Shown here: one piece after another, positions 44,948 to 55,746 of the stretch
Layout: each line of letters begins with the position of its first letter
How positions within the stretch are numbered: the first letter of the stretch is position 1
Origin: Lutjanus erythropterus
Lineage: Eukaryota > Chordata > Actinopteri > Lutjaniformes > Lutjanidae
DNA length: 64,000 nt
Direction: 5' to 3'
NCBI GenBank assembly: GCA_020091685.1
Contig: CM034597.1
Location: 32,020,801 to 32,084,800, forward strand
Translations under genes and position numbers: made by a program
Notes under the pieces: generated by a model
Told to the model about the DNA's origin: nothing
Databases searched by the model: none
What the model saw: only the letters and a program-made list of their open reading frames with translations

Positions 44948-44948
<1 letters not shown>
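44376..44948. other. Unassigned noncoding stretch
   Basis: No gene seen. The 44655-44682 string is mentioned with the repeat at 43.65 kb. Confidence 0.4.

Positions 44949-44986
<38 letters not shown>
44949..44986. repeat. (CA)n microsatellite
   Basis: Pure CA run of about 38 bases. Confidence 0.97.
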
Positions 44987-44988
<2 letters not shown>

Positions 44989-46389
44989 GGCTCAGTCACA
45001 CAGCAGCAGCACAACAGCACAAAGCAGAGCACAATACCAGGAAACACTGTACACGTCCTTCAACCTTCATGTTCATATTTTCCATCAAAGCAGAACTACA
45101 CAGAAGCTCTTCATTCATCTTGAAATTCATTACTTTACTTTTCTCCACTTGAAGAACATGTATATATGAATATTTGTGTGTACTTTTGATAAAGGATCAC
45201 ATTCATGTATCTTCTTTTATATTATTTTCTTTCTGTTTTCAAGGTAAAGTTTGCTCAGACTTTGTTCAAATCTATACCTCGTCATTCTTCTATCCCCATA
45301 CATCCCTTCAGATTTCTGTCTTTTTACTCAAACAGTATGTAAATACCTCTCATAGAAAATTGGAATTCTTTTCAAACAGGATGCTCTTACTTATTACTGA
45401 CTACAAAAGTGAACCTCCTGGCAGCCTGCACGCAAAGAAGAAAAAGTAAAAGATTAAGGAGAAAAAAGGGCAATAGCTTATTTATTATTTCCTTAAGTTA
45501 CTGTGCTCTCCCATACATGCAGCACAGGGACAAGGTTGGCCTTTTGTCTGACAATCCTTGCAAACTGAGAGACGTCGTCAAACTTTGAAGTTTGTTTCAG
45601 CTCTCGAGAGGATGTTTTTCAGCACAGAAATGTAATGTGCTGTGAATGCAGAGAAAGGGAAATAGTTTGAATGCTTTTCTTTTGTTCTCTCTCTCTGCAC
45701 CACATAGGCTCTATACTCTACTTCTCTGAGCTTCTGATCCTTTGTGTTCTGCAGAAAAGTGTCCTACAGTGCCCCCTAGAGGCACTTTGGAGAATTACAC
45801 CCCCATACAAGTCTCTGCTGGTGTGAACCAGTTTCTTTGTTCCAGCTGTTGGACTGAGATGAAGCTTTCTGTGAAGCATCGGATAACAAATTCAAATAGT
45901 TTCCATCACAATGAGGACAATAGAGGCGACAGAGGGAGAGACTTCTGAGAGGGGAGGGGATTCACATCATTTTCTTTCCTCCTACAGGTAGTTCTGTAAT
46001 CCCAAATGTCTCTGCATGAAACACAAACACACAAACATTATGAACAAAGACATACACATCCACACAAAACCTCCATCTGTCACCTTCTCGAGGTTTTTCT
46101 CTCTCCACGTCTCAGATTTTTAATAAGAAAACAAACACACACTTCTCCCCAAAGCCCCAGATCCCTGAACTCAACTCCACAGAAGATGAGAAAAAAAACA
46201 TCGAACAATCAGATTCTAATGTGAAATCATTAGATGTGTTTGGTTAAGAGTTGATTCGGTGGGAGTTCGCAATTTTACAGTCAGTGAGCATGCAAATAGG
46301 CGGGTTGTGTTTCTGTGATGGGACAGAGAGGCAGCAGGAGGGTCTCTGTTGGTATGAATTAACACTGACAAACACACATGCATGCATGA
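44987..46389. other. Unassigned noncoding stretch
   Basis: No gene or recognised repeat. Around 45762-45790 CAGTGCCCCCTAGAGGCACT is a near-palindromic string typical of fish dispersed repeats, but boundaries cannot be set. Confidence 0.4.
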
Positions 46390-46418
46390 ACACACACACA
46401 CACACACACACACACACA
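46390..46418. repeat. (CA)n microsatellite
   Basis: Pure CA run of about 29 bases. Confidence 0.96.
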
Positions 46419-46471
46419 GCCATGCAACTGGTACATGCACTTGATAGGTCAACCATACAGAACCAAATCAG

Positions 46472-46490
46472 CACACACACACACACACAC
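46472..46490. repeat. (CA)n microsatellite
   Basis: CA run of about 19 bases. Confidence 0.93.
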
Positions 46491-46603
46491 CCTGGGGCTC
46501 CTCATGTCTCACAATCACATTCAAATTGTTTATTCTCACAATCTATCCATGTTAATGACTCTGCTGTGTAACATACTGATTATTCCACCAGCACTGAGAC
46601 GTC

Positions 46604-46611
<8 letters not shown>

Positions 46612-46650
<39 letters not shown>
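46612..46650. repeat. (TG)n microsatellite
   Basis: TG run of about 39 bases. Confidence 0.96.
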
Positions 46651-46651
<1 letters not shown>

Positions 46652-46654
46652 CAT

Positions 46655-47475
46655 GTGTGACCTTGAGATTAAAAACATTTTGGACATTTTAGGACATTAA
46701 AGATATTTTTTAGAAAGAGTGGACATTTTGAGAAACTGAGGACTTTTTGGAAAGTCAACATAAAAATGGGATCAGTCAAGTCAAGATGATGGGTAGGTGG
46801 ACAATTTTGGACAGCAGGGACATTTTTGGTTCATCGGTAGTTTTTTCCCCCCAGAATTGGTTAAAAAAAAAAAAAAAAAAGGAAAGTTGGGACATTTTGG
46901 AAATTCAAGACATTATTTGGAAGCATGGACAAATATAAAGAGATGACATTTTGAAAAAAGGAGGGTGTACTTTTGGACTGTGGGGAAATTTTTAAGGAGA
47001 CAGTCAAGTTTTGGATAGTAAGTGTGTGTGTGTGTGTGTGGGGGGGGGGGGGGAGTAGGGAAAGTATTTTGAAAGTGTGTTTTGGATATTTTTGTACAGT
47101 GAGCACATTTTAAAAACAAAAGACATGTTTGGAAAGTTTTTTTCCTAGAGGAAATGTTTGAATATCAAAGAAATTTTGGAAACGGAGGGGTTTTTTTAAG
47201 TAGGAACATTTTTGGACATTATGGACATTTTGGAAATTCAGAATGTTCTCTGAACGTGTCCATATTTGGAAAGGGATGACATTTTGGGAAAAAATGGATG
47301 CTTTTTAACTGAGGACATTTTTGGAGAGAGCAGTTTTACACACAACTTCAGCAAAATGGGTAAAGATTTGATAATAAGGACATTTTTTGGAAGTGGACAA
47401 CAATTTTAGAAAGTGTGGACATTTTTGGAAAGTTAGGGGTCTTTAAAGGAGAATGACGCAATTTTGGACAGTGAC
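46655..47475. repeat. Degenerate tandem array (GGACATTTTGGAAA units), ~820 bp
   Basis: Variants of GGACATTTTTGGAAAGT recur about every 20-60 bases throughout, for example near 46681, 46726, 46889, 47225, 47270, 47318, 47380 and 47415. A 20-base poly-A (46861-46880), a GT run with 13 G (47022-47053) and irregular spacers interrupt them. This is an old minisatellite. Both strands yield only low-complexity open frames. A weaker decayed tandem array of a different unit is at 16.3 kb. Confidence 0.75.
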
Positions 47476-48955
47476 ATACCCAAATATATCTGAACTATAG
47501 CTGTGGTCACCTGATTCGCCCATTGAGTCACCTCATCTATCAAACTGGTGACATTTAATCCACGTTGGTCTGCAACTTAGAGGAAATGGTGCTAATCAGC
47601 ATACCGCAAGATTATTTCAAAATAATTTTTGTCACCACAAATGTTCGACTCAAAATCACTTATTTCACCAAATATATATAAATGAGCCGAGCACAAAGCA
47701 TAAATACGTAGAAGAGACAGGAAATGAGAAAGTTAAGATACCAAGATTGCTCAACTGTCATTGGAGCACAGAGCAAAAAGGGACATATGAAGGGTCAATT
47801 GAGCGTAAGTGTAAATTTTTTTTTTCCTAGGAAAATTAAGATTCTGTCAAGAATATCCTACTATCTACTAACAATTCAAGTTGTCATTCAACATGTGAAC
47901 CACCTGCGAGAGTCACCGTCTCTGTAATATCTTGTTTATGCATGGAGGTCATACAGTATGATGTATGTGTTGCACCTATATGGTCCATTTAGTTTGCTTA
48001 TATGGGAATATACAGCAAAATAAAGAGCAATGTGAAGGTTGACACTCATTATCCATGTCTCTCTCACACACACACACACAGAGGCAGGATCAGCAGTGTA
48101 AGGAAATCTCTCTCAGGAGACAGACCAGGATCCACCTGCCTAACAGACACGGTCTTTCTTCTTCCCTCCTCTCGTTTCATCTCTCTCCTCCGGAGTCCGT
48201 CCCTCACCACTTTAGTGGCCTTTTCTATCCCCATTGTGGTTTCCACATTGAATCAAAACCTCATCTAATCCAGCTGCACTGAACCCACAGGGGATACACA
48301 CAGCAACACGGAGCAGTAAAACTTGGTTCTCTTCACAAGACAACGACAGAAAACTCAGCTAACAGCCCTCCAGGGTCCACGTCTTTGAGGACAGGGAGGA
48401 GACGCTGCCGCTGCAGCAGCAGCATGACCAAAACAAACAAAGATAATTTGCGGGTCAACACGCTGAACTTGTGCGTCTGTGCATTTGTGAATACTGAAGC
48501 CTCGAGGCAAAGCTGAGATGCTGTGAATTCTCCAGTAGAACAGTCAGCAGGGAGAAGGCACAGGTGGTGGAGTTTAATATCTGGCAGGATTTGTGTATTA
48601 AGAGGACATGTAACATATTTTTATCTCATATTATTTCTCAGATTTGATAGAATTCAGCATAATAAATCCCACAGGCCCAAATGGTTACACTGGTGAAAAA
48701 CCTTTTAGCATCAAGTTTCCATGTTACCAACTGGTGTTCTGCAACTGATCATCAATTATTCTCTGTATTTCTTAGCTAGCTTGTCTTTATGGATAGCAAT
48801 GTCCATTAGTCCTTCGCTTTGGCCCAGACTGAAAAAACTACTTGGATGAATTTTTTTACAGACAGATGAATTTTCAAAACTTTAAACACAATTTTTTTAT
48901 TTGTCTTACACGTTGGTTTAATACCTTCAAATGACATTCAAATGACATTTCCATG
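47476..48955. other. Unassigned noncoding stretch
   Basis: No gene seen. A short CA run lies at 48066-48081. 48130-48240 is pyrimidine-rich (TCTTCTTCCCTCCTCTCG) and produces spurious open frames. Confidence 0.4.
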
Positions 48956-48959
48956 ACCC

Positions 48960-49385
48960 TCAAATGCACTCAGTGTTTAGAGCTAATTAGCAAATGTTAG
49001 CATGTTAACACACTAATCTAAAGAAGGTGAACATTGTAAACATCATAGCTGCTAAACATCAGCATGCATTGTTATTATGATGTGCTGATGTTAGCATTTA
49101 GCAAAGTACAGGACTGTCAATTGTTCCAACGGCCCAGTTTTCCACAACCCCATAATTTATTCTACAATATATAACAGCAATATATGGAAAATGTAAGATA
49201 AATAGAAATAACAAATATGAAATATAAGAAATGTGTACTAAAAAGTGCATCAAGCTACAATTGTATATAACAGTGTAATAACTATGCTGTATGTACTGCA
49301 GAGGCAAGTTACTGCACAAATTATTTTAATTTCAAGCAGTCACAGTGCACAGCCACTAGCATGACTGTAGACTCTTTAGTTTGTG
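48960..49385. repeat. Split dispersed repeat (TTAGCATGTTAACA family) with AT-rich insert
   Basis: 48965-49108 (GAGCTAATTAGCAAATGTTA, GCATGTTAACACACTAATC, AACATCAGCATGCATTG, GATGTTAGCATTTAGC) and 49345-49382 (CAGCCACTAGCATGACTGTA then GACTCTTTAG) are parts I recall as contiguous in a very common fish repeat. About 235 AT-rich bases lie between them (TATATAACAGCAATATATGG, AAAAAGTGCATCAAGCTACA) and look like an insertion of a second repeat. Confidence 0.6.
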
Positions 49386-50324
49386 CTGTGATTAGACAAT
49401 TATTTGTTTAGTTGAAAAAATGTCCAGTGCCCAAAATAACATATATATGTTTTGTCTAACCAACAGCCTAAAACCCCAAAATATTCAATTTACACACAAA
49501 TGAGAGAAACACATCAAAGCCTCGCAATTAAACCCTGGACCTTGAGCAATTTGTCTCTTTTACTTGATGAATTACTGAAGCAATCAATGTCTGCTAATTT
49601 TTATGCAGTGCCATACAACCAAAATAAAGTCCTAATAATGTTTTAGTTAGTTTGGGGTGGCCTGATTTTCAGTTCAGTTAAGGTTTAGTCTGGTTTTTAA
49701 TTAATAATTTAGTGGATTCCTTTTTTAATTCAGTTTCAGAGTGTGTGTTTAGTGCTTTGTCATCCCTGTCAGCTGACTGAACTCAACACTTATTGTTCCA
49801 GCAGCTTATGTAATAAGAGCTCTTTAAAGCATCTGTGTAGTTTTTTTAATTTCCCAAGTGGATGTTTTTATCCACAATGTATGCACACACACACACTGAC
49901 ACACATAAATGTAGTTCTAAACTTGCCGTCTTTGTTTTACTGTTGCCATTCTTACAGTATACCTCTGACTCAGGAAGATGGAGTCCTCAGTGTTATGTTG
50001 CCTGACTAACTACCTGTTTTTCCAACTGAGGAAGCAGCAAATGAGTCAATGAGCACAGCAGCAGAATTTTTGAATTACTGGGAAAAAAAACTTAAGATTT
50101 GGGCCAATTCAGAGGCGTGGAACCAGGATAATCCATTCTTACAGCAAAGGATTTTTACTAACTTCTCCCTCAGTGCTTTGATAGTATGCTATAGGCTAGT
50201 TCTTATAAGATATATTACTAAATAAAGTTGTGATCTTTTTGCCTTGGGTAAAATAAAGTGTTCAGATGTTACTGTCAAGTTAAGTATTAGAAACTCAATT
50301 TTCTTAAAAAATGGACAAAGGCAG
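49386..50324. other. Unassigned noncoding stretch
   Basis: No gene or recognised repeat. AT-rich. Confidence 0.4.
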
Positions 50325-50340
50325 GGAACATTTTTTTTCC

Positions 50341-50848
50341 AGAGAGACAGATGAAAGAAGAGTTAGAGAAGCTCCTGGAACAGAAGCGAGCTATGAGCGG
50401 GGGTGGGGCCTCAGTTGTCCATAGGATCTATATAAGTTTCCCGAACAAAGAAAGCGACCCCTGCCACCTTGATTCCATTTCCTGTTGTCTAATAAAATCA
50501 GGGATGACCCCGGCTAGTCCCTTGTTAATGGTTATCATCTCCACTCCTCCCTCTCCTTTACCCCCACACCCCGTCTTCTCCATCCCCACGCTCAACACAC
50601 ATAACCCCCCCAATCATCCTCATATACAGCAGCCCAGAGGGACCAGCTCTGATATTTACACAAAGACAAGAAGACGGTGCTCGCCTGCTGCGCCAGCTGT
50701 ACTCCTAGGGAAAAAAACAGTACATCAGTGGCGAGGCTTTAAATACGGGTGGGAGGGTACTGTGGTCCCATATTTAGAGCAGGTTATGGGACACAGAGGA
50801 AGGCTTAGGGAAAATGACTATCTCCCTGCACACCATCCTCTGCCTTAG
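50341..50848 (+). other. Candidate cryptic or alternative exon / conserved block
   Basis: A splice-acceptor-like polypyrimidine tract (CATTTTTTTTCCAG, 50328-50341) immediately precedes an open frame. Its first 19 codons, ERQMKEELEKLLEQKRAMSG, look like the end of a charged coiled-coil helix. The frame stays open to 50848 (165 codons from the Met at 50351), but after about residue 20 it becomes Pro/Ser-rich without recognised domains. An AATAAA lies at 50491. The DNA is GC-balanced and repeat-free to about 50870, with TATATAAG, GGTTATCATCTCC and CTTTAAATACGGG words. It could be an alternative terminal exon, a poison exon or simply a noncoding conserved block. No clear donor site is seen. Confidence 0.3.
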
Positions 50849-50870
50849 ATTTGAGCAAATCACCCCCGAG

Positions 50871-51239
50871 TGTGCAATATTCTGGCTTTACTGAAAACAG
50901 GATGTGCCTTTTTCAAAGGGACTTTGATCAAAGCATAACAGACCCAAAAGATAAAAGGGTCATTTTAACCCAAATCAGTTTCAACTCTTTGACTAAAGAT
51001 TCAGCGAATCATAAACTCTGAGATTCTTTGGAATTAAATTTGATTTGATTTGATTGATTTTGGAACTTCAGAATAATAAAAACAGCAATACTGAAGTAAA
51101 ATAGTAACTAAATTTCAGCATACGTTTTATACGACGTAGTTTAAAAAGTTAATTAATTCAGAACCACTGTGTTGATACTATGTAATTGAAAAGAAACATC
51201 TTTACCCTCAAGTACACAGGTAGATGCAAATACATTTTT
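50871..51239. other. Unassigned AT-rich stretch
   Basis: No gene or recognised repeat, apart from a short TTTGATTTGATTTGATTGAT run at 51037-51060. Confidence 0.4.
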
Positions 51240-51607
51240 TAAACGTTCCTTTATACCTCAGGTATAGGGATTTTTTTGGTGCAAATTGCAGAGTTTTAGA
51301 GATATAGGCCGTGGAGATGTTTGCCTTCTCTCCAATATAATGCAAGTAAATGGCACTTGGCTTGAGATGTTCAAAGCACCAAAAAAATACATTTGAAAAA
51401 TTCAAAACCAGTGTCTCTTTCAAAAAAATAATAACCGGGTTGCTCAAGATAACCCACAGACTTTGTTGTGAGCAGTTTCACATAGGAACTACTTTCTTTC
51501 TGTCTGATATCTCCAGAATTGCAACTCACATAAAAAAATCTAGATATACCAATAGCACTACAGAAAAATCTGTATTTTTGATTTTAGGGTGAAATGTGTC
51601 TTTAAGG
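51240..51607. mobile_element. Inverted-repeat element (AACTGTCCCTTTAA family), full-length-like
   Basis: The left arm GATTTTTTTGGTGCAAATTG then CAGAGTTTTAGAGATAT (51269-51305) is the inverted copy of the right arm GATATCTCCAGAATTGCAAC then TCACATAAAAAAATC (51506-51540). The middle has CTCTCCAATATAATGCAAGT, GTTCAAAGCACCAAAAAAAT, TTGCTCAAGATAACCCACAG and TGTGAGCAGTTTCACATAGG, an order I recall from abundant percomorph copies. The right end is GGGTGAAATGTGTCTTTAA. Non-autonomous. A one-armed relative lies at 2510-2670. Confidence 0.75.
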
Positions 51608-52640
51608 CTCCACTGTTTTGCAGTTGTGTGCAGATGGACAAAAAGGTTGTCTTCCTGGGAAAACCAAAGACTTTTCGAGCAACGAGCAGCTTTTGGAAGT
51701 CGTGGCACCTCTTTGCTTTTCATCAGCTGCTGAAGGCCGAGGTTTTCCAGATATCTCTTGTGACATCTTCCGGATTCCCAAGTTGGAAATCTCGGCCAGA
51801 AAACTACTTGTGCTGTGAGGTTGTGGCAGTTGAGGTAACTATACGAGGTTCCCTCATCAGTCCTAATAACACAGAGATTTACTCTTCTCTGGCCTCTTGC
51901 TTGGTCATACTGTTGCTCCCATCTTTCTCCATCTGCTCTTTTGGCTTTCTCTATCAGTCATGATGCCCATAGAGGCTACTGAGGCTGATTCCAAATCCAG
52001 TGCCCCCTTGCCTGGCTCCACTGCCAATTCTGGTGCCGCTGCCCACAAAACAATCTGTGGGTCTGCCATTGTCATTAGGAGCTGTTACATGTTATTTGCG
52101 ATGCAACTTCAGAAAATCAACCTTGTTTTTGGCACAAAATATTTGAGTTCTGCGTGAAAGTTCTATTAATTGCACGGAAAAAAAAAAGGCCCCAGTTGTG
52201 TGAGAGCGCTTACCCTGATAATGAGACTACAGAGGCAAAAATCGTAGTCAATGGCGAGAGACAAATAATTTTTTGATCCCGTCTGAAGTGTGCCATGAAT
52301 TACACATATGATGTTGATGAATTTAAAAGAAAGTCGTACCCACCCCGGGCCTGAAAACCTTCTTCTCCCAGCTATCGAAAGCTCCAGTGCTAGCAGTGCA
52401 AACACAAACTCTAAGCTCCAGGTCTGTTCCAAGTGGAGTGAGCTAGCGGCACGGCCCCAACTAGTTAACGGCAGCTACAGTTAGCAGTAGTTAGCAAATC
52501 GAAAAACTCTGGAAACTCTGTAAATCACAGAAATTTGAGGCAGAGCAGTTGGGGGACATCAGAGAGAAAACCAGAAAACTGATAGCAAAGTGGACTTGTA
52601 TGCTGCAGAAGAAACAATATGCAATCTAATATCCATTAGG
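51608..52640. other. Unassigned, possibly mobile-element-derived segment
   Basis: About 1 kb of GC-balanced sequence adjoining the inverted-repeat element. It holds a 124-codon plus-strand frame (51589-51963) and an 88-codon minus-strand frame (52166-52432), both without recognised domains. TAGCGGCACGGCCCCAACTA then GTTAACGGCAGCTACAGTTA (52445-52485), followed by GAGGCAGAGCAGTTGGGGGA, looks like fish repeat sequence. I cannot assign a family. Confidence 0.35.
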
Positions 52641-53650
52641 CTTTAATCATCCTAAATGATCAGTTTGAAACAGTCTATTAATGTGGCCATCCTGCAGCTT
52701 TTCAAGGTGTTTCTCTCACAACAGCAATTCAGCAGATGTGCTTTGTTCAGCAGACACACCAATTCTGCGGGCATGCTTCGAGACAATTCAGTTCTATAGT
52801 TCAGCCTGAACCCTGCAGAGCTGAGAGCAGCTCAATCCGCACGAGACAATCTGTTCAGATTAAAGACGGGAGCGTCGTGTGTGTGAGTGCAGTCCTGTTC
52901 TTTGAGACAAGTTACGGTCCGCACTGAGGCATTCATAATGAGACATATGTTGTGTATGCGTTCAGACAAACACACAATTTTTCTACATTTACAGCCCGGA
53001 CAGGCAGGTTGGCAGGTGCATCTGCTTCTTGTGGAAGACACGCGGCACTGATTGGCTGAGTCAGCACAATCCTTGACAGATACATGGATAGCTGTCCGCC
53101 AGTTAATATATAGACACACGCACACATATATGCAGAGCCGTGTACAGCAAAATAAAGCAATGATACATGCACCTGTACAGAATAAACACATATTTCTGAT
53201 TACACATGCACAGGCGATGCACGTTTACAGTGTGTAGATGCACAGACGCACACAAAGGCACTGAGAGGATACTCATCTCTCAAAGCTACATGAAAGGTCA
53301 GGGAGGAGTAATGAAGTAAAAAGTTCAAGGAGAAAGACATCGAGAGGCAGAAAATAGACATCGAAGGAGATGTATTGTTATGTGAAGAGCCGAGAGAGGA
53401 GCTTGTTACCAGAGATGGACAGATAGGTGGCAAAGATGAGTCAGAGAGATGCAGGGAGTGAGACATGAAATATTTCAAGAGCAAATGACAGGAGAAGGTG
53501 GGAAAAAGGAGAACAAAGACAAGGACAAAGAGAAGGTGTCTGAGCACAGACGGGGAGTATGAACCCGTCAAGGTCAGCTGACGTGATGTAACACATCAGA
53601 AAGGAATAATCTCTTCTGTCCTTCAATCATCCGTCCATCCCTCCATCCCT
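52641..53650. other. Unassigned stretch with purine-rich tract
   Basis: 53280-53560 is strongly GA-rich on the plus strand (GAGCCGAGAGAGGAGC, AGGACAAAGAGAAGG), causing Ser/Leu-rich spurious open frames on the minus strand. No gene seen. Confidence 0.45.
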
Positions 53651-53654
53651 CCCT

Positions 53655-53905
53655 GGCACTGCCATGCCTTAATGCCATCCTTTTGGCACTCGCGCTCACA
53701 TAATTCAGCCATGATGAGAGCCATTCATTAAGGGGCGAGCGGCTTTCGTATGCAGCGCCGCTACCTTGCAATCACCTCCGCGGCATCCCAATTACCTCCG
53801 GTCTAATTGATGTTAGATTTATTAAAGTTAATGAGCCAACCGGCCATCTGTTGAGCCGCCAAAGCAGCGCAGGGGACGATCGGTGGCGAGGGCAGGAGAC
53901 GCGCG
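53655..53905. promoter_or_regulatory. Candidate conserved noncoding element
   Basis: Repeat-free and CpG-retaining, with packed homeodomain-like cores: CCATTCATTAAGGGGCGAGC, CCCAATTACCTCCGG, GTCTAATTGATGTTAGATTT (53801-53820) and ATTAAAGTTAATGAGCC. GCGCCGCTACCTTGCAATCA and CGGCCATCTGTTGAGCC (CATCTG E-box) flank them. No open frame crosses it convincingly. This combination is typical of vertebrate developmental enhancers. Alignment not run. Confidence 0.5.
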
Positions 53906-54085
53906 ACAGAAAAAGCTGCAAGGGCAGATCCAGCTCGCACGGGAGAGGGGGGGGGGAGAAAAAGAGCTGAGAGGAGAGACAAAGAGATTCACAGCCAACT
54001 CCTTTCCTCCCTCCCTCCTTTCCTCCCTCCCTGCAATCAAAGACAAGCTCTCACATCACTCCGTGTTTTTTCCACTCTCCCATAC
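53906..54085. repeat. Low-complexity GA/G tract followed by CT tract
   Basis: A GAGAGGGGGGGGGGAGAAAA-type purine run (53940-53990) is followed by CTCCCTCC repeats (54000-54035), making an imperfect inverted purine/pyrimidine pair that could form a hairpin. Confidence 0.6.
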
Positions 54086-54089
54086 GTCT

Positions 54090-54260
54090 TGCATCCTTTT
54101 TATGGCGTTCATATTTCAACTATATGGCTTTATATATGGCGGGTATATATATGGCATATGATTAACGGCCCTCAGCCAGCTCTGTATGTCCAATAAATCA
54201 TAAATATATATATTTTACAGACTTATATACTTCTTGGACCCAGAGATGAAATTTTAATTT
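54090..54260. promoter_or_regulatory. Candidate conserved noncoding block, AT-rich
   Basis: CATATTTCAACTATATGGCT, TATATATGGCGGGTATATAT, CATATGATTAACGGCCCTCA, TCCAATAAATCATAAATATA and GAAATTTTAATTTGAG make an AT-rich but non-simple stretch. CATATG E-box, AATAAATCATAAA (Hox/Cdx-like ATAAATCATAAA) and CGGCCCTCAGCC fall in repeat-free sequence. Confidence 0.35.
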
Positions 54261-54875
54261 GAGATAGCGGTTCTGCTGCTGGCCAGTGTATATTTTATTT
54301 TTTCTCTCAGGCCCAGTGGTGGACTGTTGCGGCTCCTCTTAACTTCCTTTGTTGTGGCTTCATCCTCTAGTGGCTTTTCAACAGCTTCAGAGGCTCTGGA
54401 GGGCAGAAATCGAACTGTATTTGTATGTGTATATTTCTTTGCAAGTGTATATTTATCACGTCCTTCATGCGTTTCAATAAACAGAGTCCTCACTCTCATA
54501 GTAAGAAGTTTATTGTGTGGACGTGTGTGCAGCCTGCTGCCTGCAGGAGCGAATGCACTATTTTGATACCGTTATTAATCCCTGTCAGGTACAAGGATAT
54601 GAGAATCTGTATGACAGGTGTGTGGTGCTACCGATTATCCATTTTGTCACATTTATCTTGCAGCCAAATATGGCAGCTACCTCCTCGCCGTCCTCACCCC
54701 ACATCCGAAAAATGGAAGGGAAAAAAAAAAAACAACATCTGGACTCAGAAGTAGTTATATATTATCGCCTGCAGCAGTTTTTCTTCCGAGCACGTGGATC
54801 CAATCTTGTCCAAGTCCTCAAGGTCGAAAAGTTGAAGGATTTGGAGTAGGAAATGTGAAATTTGGTGTGACAGTG
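54261..54875. other. Unassigned noncoding stretch
   Basis: No gene supported. Overlapping open frames of about 80-110 codons in all three plus frames argue against any one of them being real. Confidence 0.4.
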
Positions 54876-54879
54876 TGAG

Positions 54880-55085
54880 CTATTTCGTCATGTCATTTCA
54901 AGATCCCCACTGTGTAATTATAAGTATAGTAAACCACATTTGGCTCAGCAGCCGGTTTCGGTTCCATGAATTTAATAAATAAATCCCCACGGGGAAAATG
55001 TGAGGCGCTAATGGCCCTGGTAAGTAAATATCCTCTCAAGAGTCCAATATTAATCCTCACTAGGTGCCTTCAAAGACATACAAGA
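54880..55085. promoter_or_regulatory. Candidate conserved noncoding block
   Basis: CACTGTGTAATTATAAGTAT (homeodomain TAATTA), CAGCAGCCGGTTTCGGTTCC, ATGAATTTAATAAATAAATC, AGGCGCTAATGGCCCTGG and CAATATTAATCCTCACTAGG occur together in repeat-free sequence. TTAATCC is a bicoid/Otx-type site. Likely enhancer-type. Unaligned. Confidence 0.4.
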
Positions 55086-55380
55086 GTTTATGTGCATGTT
55101 TAAATCATGTTATTTGTTTTTTCATTGGGTTAAATTAAATATGCATCTATGGAATTTATATTGAATATCAGCTCCGCAGGTCTAAAACTGGAACAATCTG
55201 TTATTTCCAAGCATCCTCCACGAGCTTCCACTGAGTCTTTGTGTTGGGGGAACAGTTTCCACTTGCCTGTAGGGTTGAAAATAAAATGGCAAAGGGGCCG
55301 TTTCTGTATTATTACTGTGGATGTTTCTCAACCCTGTAAAGACTGACACATCAAATACTATACTGTATAATGTACTGATC
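55086..55380. other. Unassigned noncoding stretch
   Basis: No gene or recognised repeat. Confidence 0.35.
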
Positions 55381-55383
55381 CAT

Positions 55384-55480
55384 AGTCAGTGTATTACCTA
55401 CAGTAGATGGCGGTTGTTACTCTGTGGACAGAGTCAGCAGTAAAACCTATTTTAGACACCTAAAAAAGGTGATGCCAGTC
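55384..55480 (+). repeat. Dispersed repeat (CAGTGTATTACCTACAG family)
   Basis: AGTCAGTGTATTACCTACAG, then TAGATGGCGGT, CTGTGGACAGAGTCAGCAGT and CCTATTTTAGACACCTAAAA correspond to 15482-15610. The central block present at 15.5 kb is shortened here. Confidence 0.65.
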
Positions 55481-55532
55481 TAATACCCCTTTTCCACACA
55501 CATGTGCTGGCTTTGCTTGAAATTCTACAATA

Positions 55533-55746
55533 AAAAGCTTTTATTATGAAACAGCAAAATCGGGAAATGCCAGGTTTTCATTAGGAATAACTTAACACGA
55601 TTCCTGTCCCAAATATGAAAGATTAAAATAAAGCCAATACCTGAAACTAAAAACTAAAAACTAAAACTAAAAAAAAAAGCTACACAAGTACTGAGAGCTG
55701 AACCCCCAGCTTCCTCCTCTCTGCTCTCCTGCACAGACAGGAGTTG
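55533..55746 (+). repeat. Dispersed repeat, pair member with 7.77 kb
   Basis: Left edge AAAGCTTTTATTATGAAACA then GCAAAATCGGGAAATG. Right edge TCCTGCACAGACAGGAGTTG. Both edges match 7766-7880. The interior here carries a short ACTAAAA tandem run (about 55645-55675) that is absent from the 7.8 kb copy. Confidence 0.6.

Noticed and set aside
51589-51963. 124-codon plus-strand open frame
   Set aside because: Starts inside the inverted-repeat element's end and has no domain. More likely repeat-derived.
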